Shown: in pieces, positions 18,066 through 26,422 of the stretch
How positions within the stretch are numbered: position 1 is the first letter of the stretch
Layout of the letters: each line of letters starts with the position of its first letter
Source: Xanthomonas hyacinthi
Lineage (GTDB): Bacteria > Pseudomonadota > Gammaproteobacteria > Xanthomonadales > Xanthomonadaceae
Direction: 5' to 3'
Assembly: GCF_009769165.1 (NCBI RefSeq)
Contig: NZ_CP043476.1
Coordinates: forward strand, 4,781,001 to 4,845,000
DNA length: 64,000 nucleotides
Translations under genes and position numbers: made by a program
Notes under the pieces: generated by a model
The model's database searches: none
Told to the model about the DNA's origin: nothing
Seen by the model: only the letters and a program-made list of their open reading frames with translations

Positions 18066-19049
18066 ATGACAATGATGGCTATAGGGATTCGTGGCGGTAG
18101 CGGCGATGCCGACGCGCTGCATATCGTCACGTTGCCAATACCCGATCCGGGACTCGGGCAGATTCTCGTTCGTGTCAAGGCTGCCGGGATCAACCGTCCG
18201 GACATCCTCCAGCGCTCCGGTGCGTATCCGCCGCCTCCAGGCGCGCCGGAGACACTTGGGCTGGAGGTCGCCGGCGAAGTGGTGAGGGGTGGTGGGCGCT
18301 GGCACGCCGGCGATCGGGTCTGCGCCCTCCTCGGCGGGGGCGGGTACGCCGAGTATGCGGTCGTCGATGCCCGTCATGCGCTGCCGATTCCGCCCGGACT
18401 GAGCTTTGCCGAAGCAGCGGCGCTGCCTGAAACGGTATTCACCGTTTACGCCAACCTGTTCGAACACGGACGCCTGGTGCCGGGCGAGTGGCTATTGCTG
18501 CATGGCGCCACCTCCGGGATCGGTGCGGCCGCGATTCAGATGGCCAAGGCAGCAGGGGCCAGGGTTCTGGCAGCGGCACGTTCGGCGACCAAGGCCCGGG
18601 CTGCCTTGGAGCTTGGGGCAGACGTGGCGGTCGATACCAGTGCCGAGTCTTTCGTGGGCCATGCCAAGGATCGCGGAGGCGTGGACGTATCTCTCGACAT
18701 GGTGGGTGCAGAAGTCTTTGCCGATACCCTCCAAGTCCTCAACCCTGGAGGGCGGATCGTCTACATCGCCACTCAGGGAGGGGCGACGTTGAACGTGCCG
18801 ATAGCGGACGTCATGCGCAAGCAGGCGGTGATCACGGGTTCCCTGTTGCGTCCGCGCAGCCCCGACGAAAAGGCACGGCTCGCTGCGGAGGTGGAAAGAG
18901 TCGTTTGGCCGTGGATTGCGCAGGGCATGTTCAAGGTGCTCATCGACAAGCGATTCGATTTGACCGATGCGCCGCGCGCTCACGGGTACTTCGAGCAAGG
19001 GCGGCACGTGGGAAAGGTGATTCTCGAGGTCCAGGAGCGTGAGCGGTAG
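18066..19049 (+). CDS. NAD(P)H quinone oxidoreductase, PIG3/Qor-like MDR protein
   Basis: A 327-residue zinc-free medium-chain dehydrogenase/reductase. The GroES-like N-terminal domain has AAGINRPDILQRSGAYPPPP, typical of the PIG3 subgroup, and the Rossmann domain has HGATSGIGAAAIQMAKAAGA. Zinc-ligand cysteines are absent. It should reduce quinones with NADPH in the cytoplasm. It has a strong ribosome-binding site (aagggag). Its codon use and composition are somewhat less GC-biased than the adjacent operon, and it lies between an AT-rich gap and a transposase fragment, so it may have been brought in by transfer or be a displaced core gene. Confidence 0.88.
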   Translation: MTMMAIGIRGGSGDADALHIVTLPIPDPGLGQILVRVKAAGINRPDILQRSGAYPPPPGAPETLGLEVAGEVVRGGGRWHAGDRVCALLGGGGYAEYAVVDARHALPIPPGLSFAEAAALPETVFTVYANLFEHGRLVPGEWLLLHGATSGIGAAAIQMAKAAGARVLAAARSATKARAALELGADVAVDTSAESFVGHAKDRGGVDVSLDMVGAEVFADTLQVLNPGGRIVYIATQGGATLNVPIADVMRKQAVITGSLLRPRSPDEKARLAAEVERVVWPWIAQGMFKVLIDKRFDLTDAPRAHGYFEQGRHVGKVILEVQERER

Positions 19050-19055
19050 AAATAA

Positions 19056-19190
19056 ATGGTCCGGGCGGCGTGGTCTGCCACCCAGGTGGCCGGCTGGTGC
19101 CTGCACGTGGAGTTCGAGCGCTGGCGGGTGCAGTGTCCGGGGTGTGGCGGCGTGCATGTAGAGCGGCTGGACTGGCTGGGCAGGGTTCCT
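19056..19190 (+). mobile_element. ISL3-family transposase fragment
   Basis: The translation WCLHVEFERWRVQCPGCGGV followed by HVERLDWLGR matches the N-terminal zinc-finger region of ISL3-family transposases, where a CxxC pair precedes an ERLDWL-like block. Only about 45 residues remain; the DDE catalytic part is gone and the frame then runs into unrelated sequence. This is an inactive remnant. Confidence 0.65.
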
Positions 19191-19424
19191 CATGGCATCG
19201 GCGCGTGGCCGGGTAGCGACACAACATCCGAACCGAGGTCGCTTCGCAGCGATCAAACCGCAAGGCCGGCAGCCCGTGTGTCGGGCCGGGCAGGCCGCTT
19301 CCCGCAGCCGAAGGCTTGCCAAATTTCGCCGGCCAGTACAAAATACTCGACCTCGTTCAACGAGGTGTGCCAAAGACCTTTGTTGAATCAATATGGATAG
19401 GGAGCGACGGGAAACCCACACCCC

Positions 19425-19436
19425 TATCCCGCTCCA
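19425..19436 (+). other. tRNA-3'-end-like scar (possible att site)
   Basis: TATCCCGCTCCA has the form of an acceptor 3' strand plus discriminator and CCA, as at the end of a glycine tRNA, but no tRNA body precedes it. A terminator follows directly. Such orphan 3' ends are left when an integrating element duplicates part of a tRNA gene. Many bacteria carry tRNA-Gly directly before tRNA-Cys, which would fit. Short match, so uncertain. Confidence 0.3.
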
Positions 19437-19448
19437 GATTCAGACAGG

Positions 19449-19472
19449 GCCCCGTCAGCGGGGCTTTGTTTT
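19449..19472 (+). terminator. Intrinsic terminator upstream of tRNA-Cys
   Basis: GCCCCG-tcag-CGGGGC stem followed by TTTGTTTTG. No complete gene precedes it now, so it probably served a lost or disrupted upstream gene. Confidence 0.8.
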
Positions 19473-19516
19473 GTCGGACACCGCTGCTGGCGGTTTCGGC
19501 TAGAATCCAGTCCACC

Positions 19517-19590
19517 GGCCTGGTGGCAGAGTGGTTATGCAGCGGACTGCAAATCCGCGTACGCCGGTTCAATTCCGACCCAGGCCTCCA
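19517..19590 (+). tRNA. tRNA-Cys (GCA)
   Basis: A 74-base tRNA with encoded CCA. The acceptor stem is GGCCTGG/CCAGGCC with discriminator T (U). The anticodon stem GCGGA/TCCGC surrounds the loop CTGCAAA, giving anticodon GCA at 19549-19551. The T arm contains GTTCAATTC. All cloverleaf arms fold normally. Confidence 0.96.
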
Positions 19591-20068
19591 TGTCTGACGG
19601 GCTTCTTCATGAAGCCCGCTGTGCTGCCACACGTCTGCCTGGACTCTGCAACGGCTTGAAGCCCAAGCGACTCTCGATGGACGCTCGTTCACGCCGACTG
19701 AACCGTTTTAATAACAAATGCCAGACGCGCTGAAGCAAACGTCAAGGCTTTGGGACGGCAAGCATGCCCAGCATCGCGGCAGCGGGACAGCGCCAGACAG
19801 CCCTGCATCCCCAAGTACGGAATGCCCTGCCCTGGAGAGCATCTTGCAACGCGCCACGGCTCTGTCCCCGGGTACTCTTGCCTATCTACTCATCCTACCC
19901 GGGAATGGATGACACGCCCTAGCGCGAATGCGCGAGCTGCCCCAGACTTTCTCGGCGTCTGCCGGGAAAGTTCAGATCGATCAGTCAACCGTCTCGGACA
20001 GCGCCCCTTCTCCGCTACCGCCACTCAATGACATCACCAGGTCACCGTGCGCGTCTTATCATGCGCCA
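19591..20068. other. Intergenic region after tRNA-Cys
   Basis: About 480 bases. A hairpin CGGGCTTC/GAAGCCCG lies at 19599-19619, just after the tRNA, and may help end its transcript. A 64-codon open frame at 19718-19912 has no recognisable features and I do not call it a gene. I see no other RNA or protein gene. Confidence 0.5.
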
Positions 20069-21337
20069 ATGACCTCCATCGCCCTACGACTGACAAGCGC
20101 CTGCGCGGCGCTGCTGCTCGGCGCCTGCGCCGGCGCTCCCTCTGCTCCCGGCACCGCGGCCATCGCAGCGCAGGCCGCGTCCAGCCAGGCGCAACGACCG
20201 TTGCTGCTGCTGATCTCCATCGACGGCCTGCGCGCGGACATGCTCGATCGCGGCATCGCGCCGAACCTGAGCCGCCTGGCGCGCGAAGGCGTGCGTGCGC
20301 AATGGATGTCGCCGTCGTATCCGTCGCTGACCTTCCCCAACCACTACACCCTCGTCACCGGGCTGCGTCCGGACCACCACGGCATCGTCCACAACAGCAT
20401 GACCGACCCAGTGCTGGGCACGTTCCGGCTCAGCGACCGCGACGCGGCCGGCGACGGCCGCTGGTGGGGCGGCGAACCGATCTGGGTCGGCGCCGAGAAG
20501 GCCGGCCTGCACGCGGCGACCTGGGCCTGGCCGGGCAGCGAGGCGGCGATCCAGGGCGTGCGTCCGAGCCGCCGCCAGGCCTTCGACGAACACATCGCGC
20601 CGAACGCGCGGGTCGAGCAGGCGCTGGGCTGGCTCGACGACAGCAGCGCGCCGCATCCGCAGCTACTGACCCTGTACTTCGAGCAGGTCGACGAAGCCGG
20701 CCACGAGTTCGGCCCGCAATCGGCGCAGTACGCGCGCGCGGTCGAGCAGGTCGATGCGGCAATCGGCCATCTGCTCGACGGCCTGGCCCGGCGCGGGCAG
20801 CTGGATCGCACCAACCTGATCGTCGTCTCCGACCACGGCATGGCGACGGTGCCGGCGCAGCAGGTCGTCGTCGTCGAGGACATGGTGTCGATGCAGGAGG
20901 CCGAGGTGGTCAGCTATGGCCAGTCGATCGGGATCGCGCCGCGGCCGGGCCAGGAGGCCAGGGTCGAAGCCAAGCTGCTCGGCGCGCATCCGCAGTACGA
21001 CTGCTGGCGCAAGGCCGAACTGCCGCCGCGCTGGCACTACGGCAGCCATCCGCGCATCCCGCCGATCGTGTGCCAGATGCACGAGGGCTGGGACGCGCTG
21101 CCGGCCGAGCGCGCCGCTGAGAAATCGCACACCGACCTGCGCGGCTCGCACGGCTACGATCCGGCGCTACCGTCGATGCGTGCGGTGTTCGTCGCGCGCG
21201 GCCCGGCGTTCCGCCAGGGCGCCACGCTGGCGCCGTTCGACAATGTCGATGTGTATCCGCTGCTGGCCCGGCTGCTCGGCATTCCGGCCGCGCCCAACGA
21301 CGGCGATCCGCAGACGCTGCTGCCGGCGCTGCGCTGA
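20069..21337 (+). CDS. Nucleotide pyrophosphatase/phosphodiesterase (NPP) lipoprotein
   Basis: A 422-residue alkaline-phosphatase-superfamily enzyme hydrolysing nucleotide phosphodiester and pyrophosphate bonds outside the cytoplasm. A lipoprotein signal peptide ends in LLGAC (C20). The first metal aspartate is in SIDGLRADM (D52), the threonine nucleophile in SLTFPNHYT (T88), then FEQVDEAGHEFGP, VSDHGM and a late histidine in RGSHGYDP. This corresponds closely, offset by about two residues, to the structurally characterised Xanthomonas NPP with its Thr90 nucleophile. I chose the ATG at 20069 because it starts at the signal peptide. It appears monocistronic. Confidence 0.93.
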   Translation: MTSIALRLTSACAALLLGACAGAPSAPGTAAIAAQAASSQAQRPLLLLISIDGLRADMLDRGIAPNLSRLAREGVRAQWMSPSYPSLTFPNHYTLVTGLRPDHHGIVHNSMTDPVLGTFRLSDRDAAGDGRWWGGEPIWVGAEKAGLHAATWAWPGSEAAIQGVRPSRRQAFDEHIAPNARVEQALGWLDDSSAPHPQLLTLYFEQVDEAGHEFGPQSAQYARAVEQVDAAIGHLLDGLARRGQLDRTNLIVVSDHGMATVPAQQVVVVEDMVSMQEAEVVSYGQSIGIAPRPGQEARVEAKLLGAHPQYDCWRKAELPPRWHYGSHPRIPPIVCQMHEGWDALPAERAAEKSHTDLRGSHGYDPALPSMRAVFVARGPAFRQGATLAPFDNVDVYPLLARLLGIPAAPNDGDPQTLLPALR

Positions 21338-21547
21338 GCGCCGCGTAGTCGCGATAAAGCGTGTCGCGGCGGATGGCACGAGGCCGCCCGGAGTCGCCCA
21401 CACCATGTTGCAGACTGCAATCATGGTCACCCGCGTTCTGCGGGGCGGCTTGCCGAACGGTACAGCGGCGCATGCACACCGCGTCGCTCATGAACGTGTG
21501 GACGCAGCGACAGGTCCGCGCCCTAGCGTGCATGCGACAATCGGCAC

Positions 21548-22945
21548 ATGCAGTCGCCCGATCCCGTGCCGCCGCCGCGCATGCGCCATCGCCTACGCCC
21601 GTTGCTCTCGCACGAGAGCTGGAAACAGCGCGCGGTGCTGTGGGGCGGCGCGGTCGCGGTGGCACTGGTCGCGATCGTGTTCGCCAAGGCCAGCGACGCG
21701 GCCTTCCACCTGTTCCAGCGCATCATCGCGCACTCGCCGTGGTGGGCGCTGCTACTCACCCCCAGCGTGTTCGCGCTGCTCGCCTGGCTGACCAACGGGG
21801 TGTTGCGCCCCACCCGCGGCAGCGGCATCCCGCAGGTCATCGCCGCGCTGGAACGGCCCGACGACGCCTTCCGGCAGACCAACCTGTCGCTGCGCGTGTC
21901 CGCCGGCAAGCTGCTGCTGACCACGCTGGCCTTACTCGGCGGCGCCTCGGTCGGGCGCGAAGGGCCGACCGTGCACGTCGGCGCCAGCCTGATGTACGTG
22001 CTCGGGCGCTGGTTCGGTTTCCGCGATCCGCGCCAGGCCTCGCATTTCCTGCTCGCCGGCGGCGCCGCCGGCATCGCCGCGGCGTTCAACACGCCGCTGG
22101 CCGGGGTGGTGTTCGCGATCGAGGAACTCAGCGGCCGTTTCGAACACCGTTTCTCCGGCACCTTGCTGACCGCGGTGATCGTCGGCGGCGTGATCTCGCT
22201 GGGCCTGCTCGGCAACTACACCTACTTCGGCAAGGTCTCCGCGGCGCTGCCGCTGGGCCGGGCGTGGCTGGCGATCGTGTTGTGCGGCGTGGTCGCCGGC
22301 CTGCTCGGCGGCGCATTCAGCCGCATGGTGCTGGCCACCGTGGCCGGCAAGCCGCGCTGGCTGGGCGCGTTACGCGGCCGCCATCCGGTGCTGCTGGCCG
22401 CGGCCTGCGGCCTGGCTCTGGTCGCGCTGGGCCTGGTCTTCGGCAACGGTGCGTTCGGCACCGGCTACGAGCAGGCGCGCAGCCTGGTGCAGGGCCACGC
22501 CAGCGTCGGCCACGAGTTCGGGCTGATGAAGCTGCTGGCGAACCTGGTGTCGTACGTGGCCGGCATACCCGGCGGCCTGTTCTCGCCGGCGCTGGCGGTC
22601 GGCGCCGGGGTCGGCCACAACCTGGCGGTGCTGATGCCGGACGTGGATCCGCGCACCTTCGTGCTGCTCGGCATGTGCGCCTATCTGACCGGAGTCACCC
22701 AGGCGCCGCTGACCTCGGCGGTGATCTCGCTGGAACTCACCGACAGCAGCGACATGCTGCTGCCGATCCTGGCCACGGTGCTGATCGCGCGCGGCGCCTC
22801 GGCACTGGTGTGCCGCACGCCGATCTATCGCGGCCTGGCCGAACACTTGCTGGCGGTACCAAGCGTCGCCGAACCCGAACCCGAGCCGACGCCGCTGACC
22901 GCCGACCTGGCCGGCGACAGCGGCGAGGACGATCCGCCGCGCTAA
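21548..22945 (+). CDS. ClC-family chloride channel/transporter
   Basis: A 465-residue polytopic inner-membrane protein of the ClC family. The selectivity-filter segments are GSGIPQV, GREGPTVHVG (gating glutamate) and GIPGGLFSPALAVG, all in order. About ten or more hydrophobic helices are visible. It probably exchanges chloride for protons, helping acid or ionic homeostasis. No CBS domains are present. The tail is acidic and disordered (EPEPEPTPL). The upstream 210 bases contain no other gene. Confidence 0.93.
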   Translation: MQSPDPVPPPRMRHRLRPLLSHESWKQRAVLWGGAVAVALVAIVFAKASDAAFHLFQRIIAHSPWWALLLTPSVFALLAWLTNGVLRPTRGSGIPQVIAALERPDDAFRQTNLSLRVSAGKLLLTTLALLGGASVGREGPTVHVGASLMYVLGRWFGFRDPRQASHFLLAGGAAGIAAAFNTPLAGVVFAIEELSGRFEHRFSGTLLTAVIVGGVISLGLLGNYTYFGKVSAALPLGRAWLAIVLCGVVAGLLGGAFSRMVLATVAGKPRWLGALRGRHPVLLAAACGLALVALGLVFGNGAFGTGYEQARSLVQGHASVGHEFGLMKLLANLVSYVAGIPGGLFSPALAVGAGVGHNLAVLMPDVDPRTFVLLGMCAYLTGVTQAPLTSAVISLELTDSSDMLLPILATVLIARGASALVCRTPIYRGLAEHLLAVPSVAEPEPEPTPLTADLAGDSGEDDPPR

Positions 22946-22985
22946 ACGCGCCACTCGACACCGCGGACGCGGCCATCGCGCGGGC

Positions 22986-23012
22986 AAAAAAAACGCGGCG
23001 CAAGCGCCGCGT
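22986..23012 (-). terminator. Intrinsic terminator of the bTHX gene
   Basis: On the minus strand a GC-rich stem ACGCGGCG-cttg-CGCCGCGT is followed by TTTTTTTT. The plus-strand side has only ttcttcc, so it mainly serves the minus-strand gene, though it may weakly end the ClC transcript too. Confidence 0.85.
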
Positions 23013-23037
23013 TCTTCCGTACCGCTGGAGCCGAGGC

Positions 23038-23223
23038 TCAGCCGGCCTTGGCGACCGTCTTCTTGGCCACGGCCTTCTTCGCCGCCGGGGCCTTGACCAC
23101 CGACTTCTTGGTGACCGGCGACGCTGCGCCCACGGCTACCTTGCTCTCGCTGTGCGAACGCGAATTGCCATAGCTGGCGTTGTAGCGCTTGCCCTTGGCG
23201 GTCTTGCGGTCACCCTTACCCAT
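23038..23223 (-). CDS. 30S ribosomal protein bTHX
   Basis: A 61-residue basic protein. The N-terminus MGKGDRKTAKGKRYNASYGN is the signature of ribosomal protein bTHX (Thx), which sits in a cavity of the 30S head. The tail is a lysine/alanine/valine-rich extension (AAKKAVAKKTVAKAG) longer than the thermophile protein. I prefer the ATG at 23223 to the one six bases upstream because AGGAG then has a 9-base spacing and the protein begins with the conserved MGKGD. It is a single gene with its own terminator. Confidence 0.9.
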   Translation of the reverse strand: MGKGDRKTAKGKRYNASYGNSRSHSESKVAVGAASPVTKKSVVKAPAAKKAVAKKTVAKAG

Positions 23224-23333
23224 GCTCATCGACTCCTGAATGTGTGTGCGAAAATCCCCGCGCGGTGCACGGGTTTGGCGAGGCCAACGCGGTCAGCGCC
23301 CTCGCGCAAGGGCGGCAAGCCTACCACGTGCGC

Positions 23334-23747
23334 TCAGTGGGCGCAGCTGGCGTCGTGCACGTGACCATGGTTGAGACGCAGATTGAGCAGATGGGCCAGC
23401 CCGACCAGGGTGCCGCCGAAGGTCATGATCGCCGCGTGCGGGGCCACCGCATGGTGCAGCGCCGGCACCAGCATGCCGGCCCACAACGACAACAGGCCCA
23501 GCAGCAGCAGGCCCAGCGCCTGCCAGGCGCGGTGCCGGCGGTAGCCGAGGACCAGGCTGAACAGGCCCAGGCAGGTTACGAACAGCACCAGCGCGCGTTC
23601 CACGCCATCGCCCAGCCACACCGACAGGCCCAGCGACGGCAGCAAGGCCAGCGCCAGCGGCAGCAGCGCGCAATGCACCGCGCACAGCAGCGAACCGGTG
23701 GCGCCGAGGCGGTCGAGCAATGCGCGCAGATCGGAGATGGGGGTCAT
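23334..23747 (-). CDS. MerC-domain inner-membrane protein
   Basis: A 137-residue protein with four hydrophobic segments and the CAVHC motif (GSLLCAVHCALLPLAL) of the MerC family. The C-terminus is histidine-rich (NHGHVHDASCAH). MerC proteins carry metal ions across the inner membrane; stand-alone copies beside zinc receptors are usually linked to zinc rather than mercury. It is divergent from the ZnuD-like receptor with a palindromic operator between them. The ATG at 23747 follows ggaagcc closely; a GTG four codons upstream is an alternative start. Confidence 0.8.
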   Translation of the reverse strand: MTPISDLRALLDRLGATGSLLCAVHCALLPLALALLPSLGLSVWLGDGVERALVLFVTCLGLFSLVLGYRRHRAWQALGLLLLGLLSLWAGMLVPALHHAVAPHAAIMTFGGTLVGLAHLLNLRLNHGHVHDASCAH

Positions 23748-23771
23748 GGCTTCCAGCACAGTGGTGATTGC

Positions 23772-23789
23772 GTTATAGAATAATATAAC
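23772..23789. promoter_or_regulatory. Zur-like operator between merC-type and znuD-type genes
   Basis: GTTATA-gaataa-TATAAC, a palindrome with perfect 6-base arms in an AT-rich island in otherwise GC-rich DNA. It resembles the TGTTATA/TATAACA core of gammaproteobacterial Zur boxes. Its position in the shared promoter of two predicted zinc-acquisition genes supports zinc-dependent repression of both. The zur gene itself is at 46357-46845. Confidence 0.65.
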
Positions 23790-23902
23790 ATTACCCGGCC
23801 GACGACCAGCGCCGTCGCGCGCCCTACTCCGTGCCTGTCGCCGCCCTGCGCGGCGAAGCGAGCGCCTGTGTTTGCCTGGCGAAGCTTCTCCCTCCTACCG
23901 GT

Positions 23903-25972
23903 ATGCCCATGTCCTCCTCCCGCTCCCGCTTGCTCCGTCGCAGCACCCTGTCCCTGGCGCTGGGCGGCCTGCTCAGTCCGGTCCTGGCGCTGGCCGCCGA
24001 TGCGCCCGCCGGCACCGACGCCACCCCGCCGGCCAGCGACAGCCGCCACGGCGACGGCCGCAAGCAGGACCGCCACGTGAAGGACATGGACGCGGTGGTG
24101 GTCACCGCCAGTCCGCTGCGCGACGCTGCCGGCAACCTGAGCCAACCGGTGGAGGTGCTGGCCGGTGAACGCCTGGACGAAAACCGTGGCGCCAGCATCG
24201 GCGAGACCGTGGCCAGCCTGCCCGGCGTGCAGAGTTCCAACTTCGGCCCCGGCGTCGGCCGGCCGATCATCCGCGGCCTGGACGGCCCGCGCGTGGCGGT
24301 GCTCAGCGACGGCCTGTCCACCCAGGACGTGTCCACCGTCAGCCAGGACCATTCGCCGGCGGTGGAATCGTTCCTGGCCGACCAGATCGAAGTGCTGAAG
24401 GGGCCGTCCACGCTGCTATACGGTTCCGGCGCGATCGGCGGCGTGGTCAACGTGGTCGACGGGCGCATCGCCGAGACCCCGGTGGACGGCGTGCACGGCC
24501 GCGCCGAAGTGCGCTTCGACGGCGGCGACAAGGACGGCAACACCGACATGTTCCGGGTCGATGCCGGCAACGGCAGCGGCCTGTCGATCCACGCCGACGG
24601 CGTATACCGCAACCAGAACGACTACGACACCCCGCAGGGGCGCCAGGCCAATTCCTTCCTCGACTCCAAGGTCGGCTCGATCGGCGCCTCGCTGGCCGGC
24701 GACTGGGGCTTCGTCGGCGTGTCGGCCTCGCGCTTCCGCGACAACTACGGCAATCCGGGCGAACCCGGCGACCCGGCTGCCGGCGAGCGCGGCGTGTCGC
24801 TGCGCATGCACCAGGACCGCTACGAGCTCAAGGGCGGGCTGACCGATCCGTGGGGCGACGGCAGCGCGCTGCGCTACAGCGTCGGCCACACCGCCTACAG
24901 CCACACCGAGTTCGAGGGCGAGGACGTGGGCACGGTGTTCGACAAGCGCGCCAACGAAGGCCGCGTCGAAGCCTCCTTCAGCGTCGGCGGCGGCTGGCAG
25001 ACCGCGTTCGGCGTGCAGGGCAGCGACTCCACCTTCCAGGCGATCGGCGAAGAGGCGTTCGTGCCGAAGACCGACACCCGCGCCATCGGCGTGTTCGCCG
25101 TGGCCCGCAACAACTGGGAACGCGTCACCGCCGAGGTCGGCGCGCGCGTGGACAAGGTCAAGTACGAGACCGACACCGGCGTGGACCGCGACTTCACCCC
25201 GAAGAGCTTCTCGCTCAGCGGCGGCTTCCGCTTCAACGAGCAGTGGCGCCTGACCGCCAACCTGGACCACGCCGAGCGCGCGCCGGCCGAGGAGGAACTG
25301 TTCGCCGACGGCCCGCACATCGCCACCCTCGCCTACGAGATCGGCGATGCCGACCTCAAGCCGGAGAAGGCCAACCAGGCCGAGCTGGGGCTGAACTTCA
25401 AGAACGCCTGGGTGGATGCCAAGGTGGCGGCGTACTACAACCGCTACGACGATTTCATCTACCTCGTCGATACCGGCGCGCAGTGGTTCCACGAAGAGGA
25501 CAACGACTTCCTGCCGATCCGCCAGTGGACCCAGGCCGACGCGATCTTCCATGGTTTCGAGGGCGAGGCCACCTTCCACCTGGCCGACAACGACAGCGGC
25601 GCCTGGGACCTGCGCGTGTTCGGCGACAGCGTGCGCGCGCGGCTCAAGGATGGCGGCAACCTGCCGCGCATCGCGCCGGCGCGTTACGGCGCGCAACTGC
25701 GCTGGGATGCGAGCCACTGGCGCGCCTCGCTCGGCGCCACCCGCTACCAGAAGCAGGACAAGGTCGCGGTCGACGAGACCCCGACCGACGGCTACACCAT
25801 GGTCGATGCGCACCTGGCCTATCACGTCGACGCCGGCGCCACCGCCTGGGAAGTGTTCCTGGACGGCAACAACCTGACCGACCAGGACGCGCGCGTGCAT
25901 ACCTCGTTCCTGAAGGACGAGGTGATGCTTCCCGGCCGCAACGCGGCGTTCGGCGTGCGCCTGTTCTTCTGA
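23903..25972 (+). CDS. ZnuD-like TonB-dependent zinc receptor
   Basis: A 689-residue outer-membrane receptor. A signal peptide (cleavage near VLALAADA) is followed by a TonB-box-like DAVVVTAS, a plug domain (SIGETVASLPGVQSSNFG, RPIIRGLDGPRVAVLSDG) and a 22-strand barrel ending with aromatic FGVRLFF. The plug segment STVSQDHSPAVESFLADQIE and the barrel segment GDSVRARLKDG.NLPRIAPAR are ZnuD-type. It has a short His/Asp-rich N-terminal stretch (DSRHGDGRKQDRHVKD) that could bind zinc. Regulation through the Zur-like palindrome about 115 bases upstream is likely. I chose the ATG at 23903, which starts at the signal peptide. Confidence 0.87.
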   Translation: MPMSSSRSRLLRRSTLSLALGGLLSPVLALAADAPAGTDATPPASDSRHGDGRKQDRHVKDMDAVVVTASPLRDAAGNLSQPVEVLAGERLDENRGASIGETVASLPGVQSSNFGPGVGRPIIRGLDGPRVAVLSDGLSTQDVSTVSQDHSPAVESFLADQIEVLKGPSTLLYGSGAIGGVVNVVDGRIAETPVDGVHGRAEVRFDGGDKDGNTDMFRVDAGNGSGLSIHADGVYRNQNDYDTPQGRQANSFLDSKVGSIGASLAGDWGFVGVSASRFRDNYGNPGEPGDPAAGERGVSLRMHQDRYELKGGLTDPWGDGSALRYSVGHTAYSHTEFEGEDVGTVFDKRANEGRVEASFSVGGGWQTAFGVQGSDSTFQAIGEEAFVPKTDTRAIGVFAVARNNWERVTAEVGARVDKVKYETDTGVDRDFTPKSFSLSGGFRFNEQWRLTANLDHAERAPAEEELFADGPHIATLAYEIGDADLKPEKANQAELGLNFKNAWVDAKVAAYYNRYDDFIYLVDTGAQWFHEEDNDFLPIRQWTQADAIFHGFEGEATFHLADNDSGAWDLRVFGDSVRARLKDGGNLPRIAPARYGAQLRWDASHWRASLGATRYQKQDKVAVDETPTDGYTMVDAHLAYHVDAGATAWEVFLDGNNLTDQDARVHTSFLKDEVMLPGRNAAFGVRLFF

Positions 25973-26000
25973 CGCGGTTCCCTCCCACGCGTCGTCAGTG

Positions 26001-26032
26001 GAGGCCGCCTTCGGGCGGCCTCTTTAATTTTT
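26001..26032 (+). terminator. Intrinsic terminator of the ZnuD-like gene
   Basis: GAGGCCGCC-ttcg-GGCGGCCTC with a stable tetraloop, followed by TTTAATTTTT, 28 bases after the stop. Confidence 0.93.
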
Positions 26033-26422
26033 GGCGGCGCAGGAAGACGCAAGCACGCGGGTGCGCACATCTCGAAAGCATGCAACCCCTGCACGGTGGC
26101 GCGATCGGCTGCGCCATGCGGCAGCGGCAGGGCCCGTCGCGACCGATGGCCCGAGGCCACCTGGCGTCGCACACAACGCGGCGTCGCGCTGCGCACGGCA
26201 CGCCGGACGACGCGCAGCGCTGGCGACCGGCCTGCGCAGCCCATCACGCAAGCAGTGCCTCTACCGCGCTGCACAACAGCCTGGCCGCACAACGGCGTTA
26301 CAAAGAGCGCGGCGCGATGCCCCCTGCGTTGCGCTGTGCCGGCCGCTGCAGCGAGCACGTGCAGCGCATGTGCGCACTCGACGCCGGCGCACCGTTCCGG
26401 ATGAAGAAAGGAGAGATTCTTC
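26033..26422. other. Intergenic region between two TonB receptors
   Basis: About 390 bases. No gene is convincing in any frame. It is rich in imperfect short repeats of gcgc/cgca type. It ends with a good ribosome-binding site, aaaggagag, for the next gene. No promoter elements are certain. Confidence 0.5.

Larger units (their letters stand above)
19191..19516. other. Island debris before tRNA-Cys
   Basis: No intact gene. It contains the sequence after the ISL3 fragment, an AT-richer block near 19310-19400, a tRNA-3'-end-like motif (19425-19436) and a strong terminator (19449-19472). The cggctagaatcc just before the tRNA may hold the -10 of the tRNA-Cys promoter. Confidence 0.5.

Noticed and set aside
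19718..19912. 64-codon frame after tRNA-Cys
   Set aside because: No recognisable domain, no good ribosome-binding site and unremarkable composition.
23334..23747. Mercury-resistance gene
   Set aside because: Although the protein is MerC-like, there is no merR, merA or merT nearby, and the context is zinc uptake.
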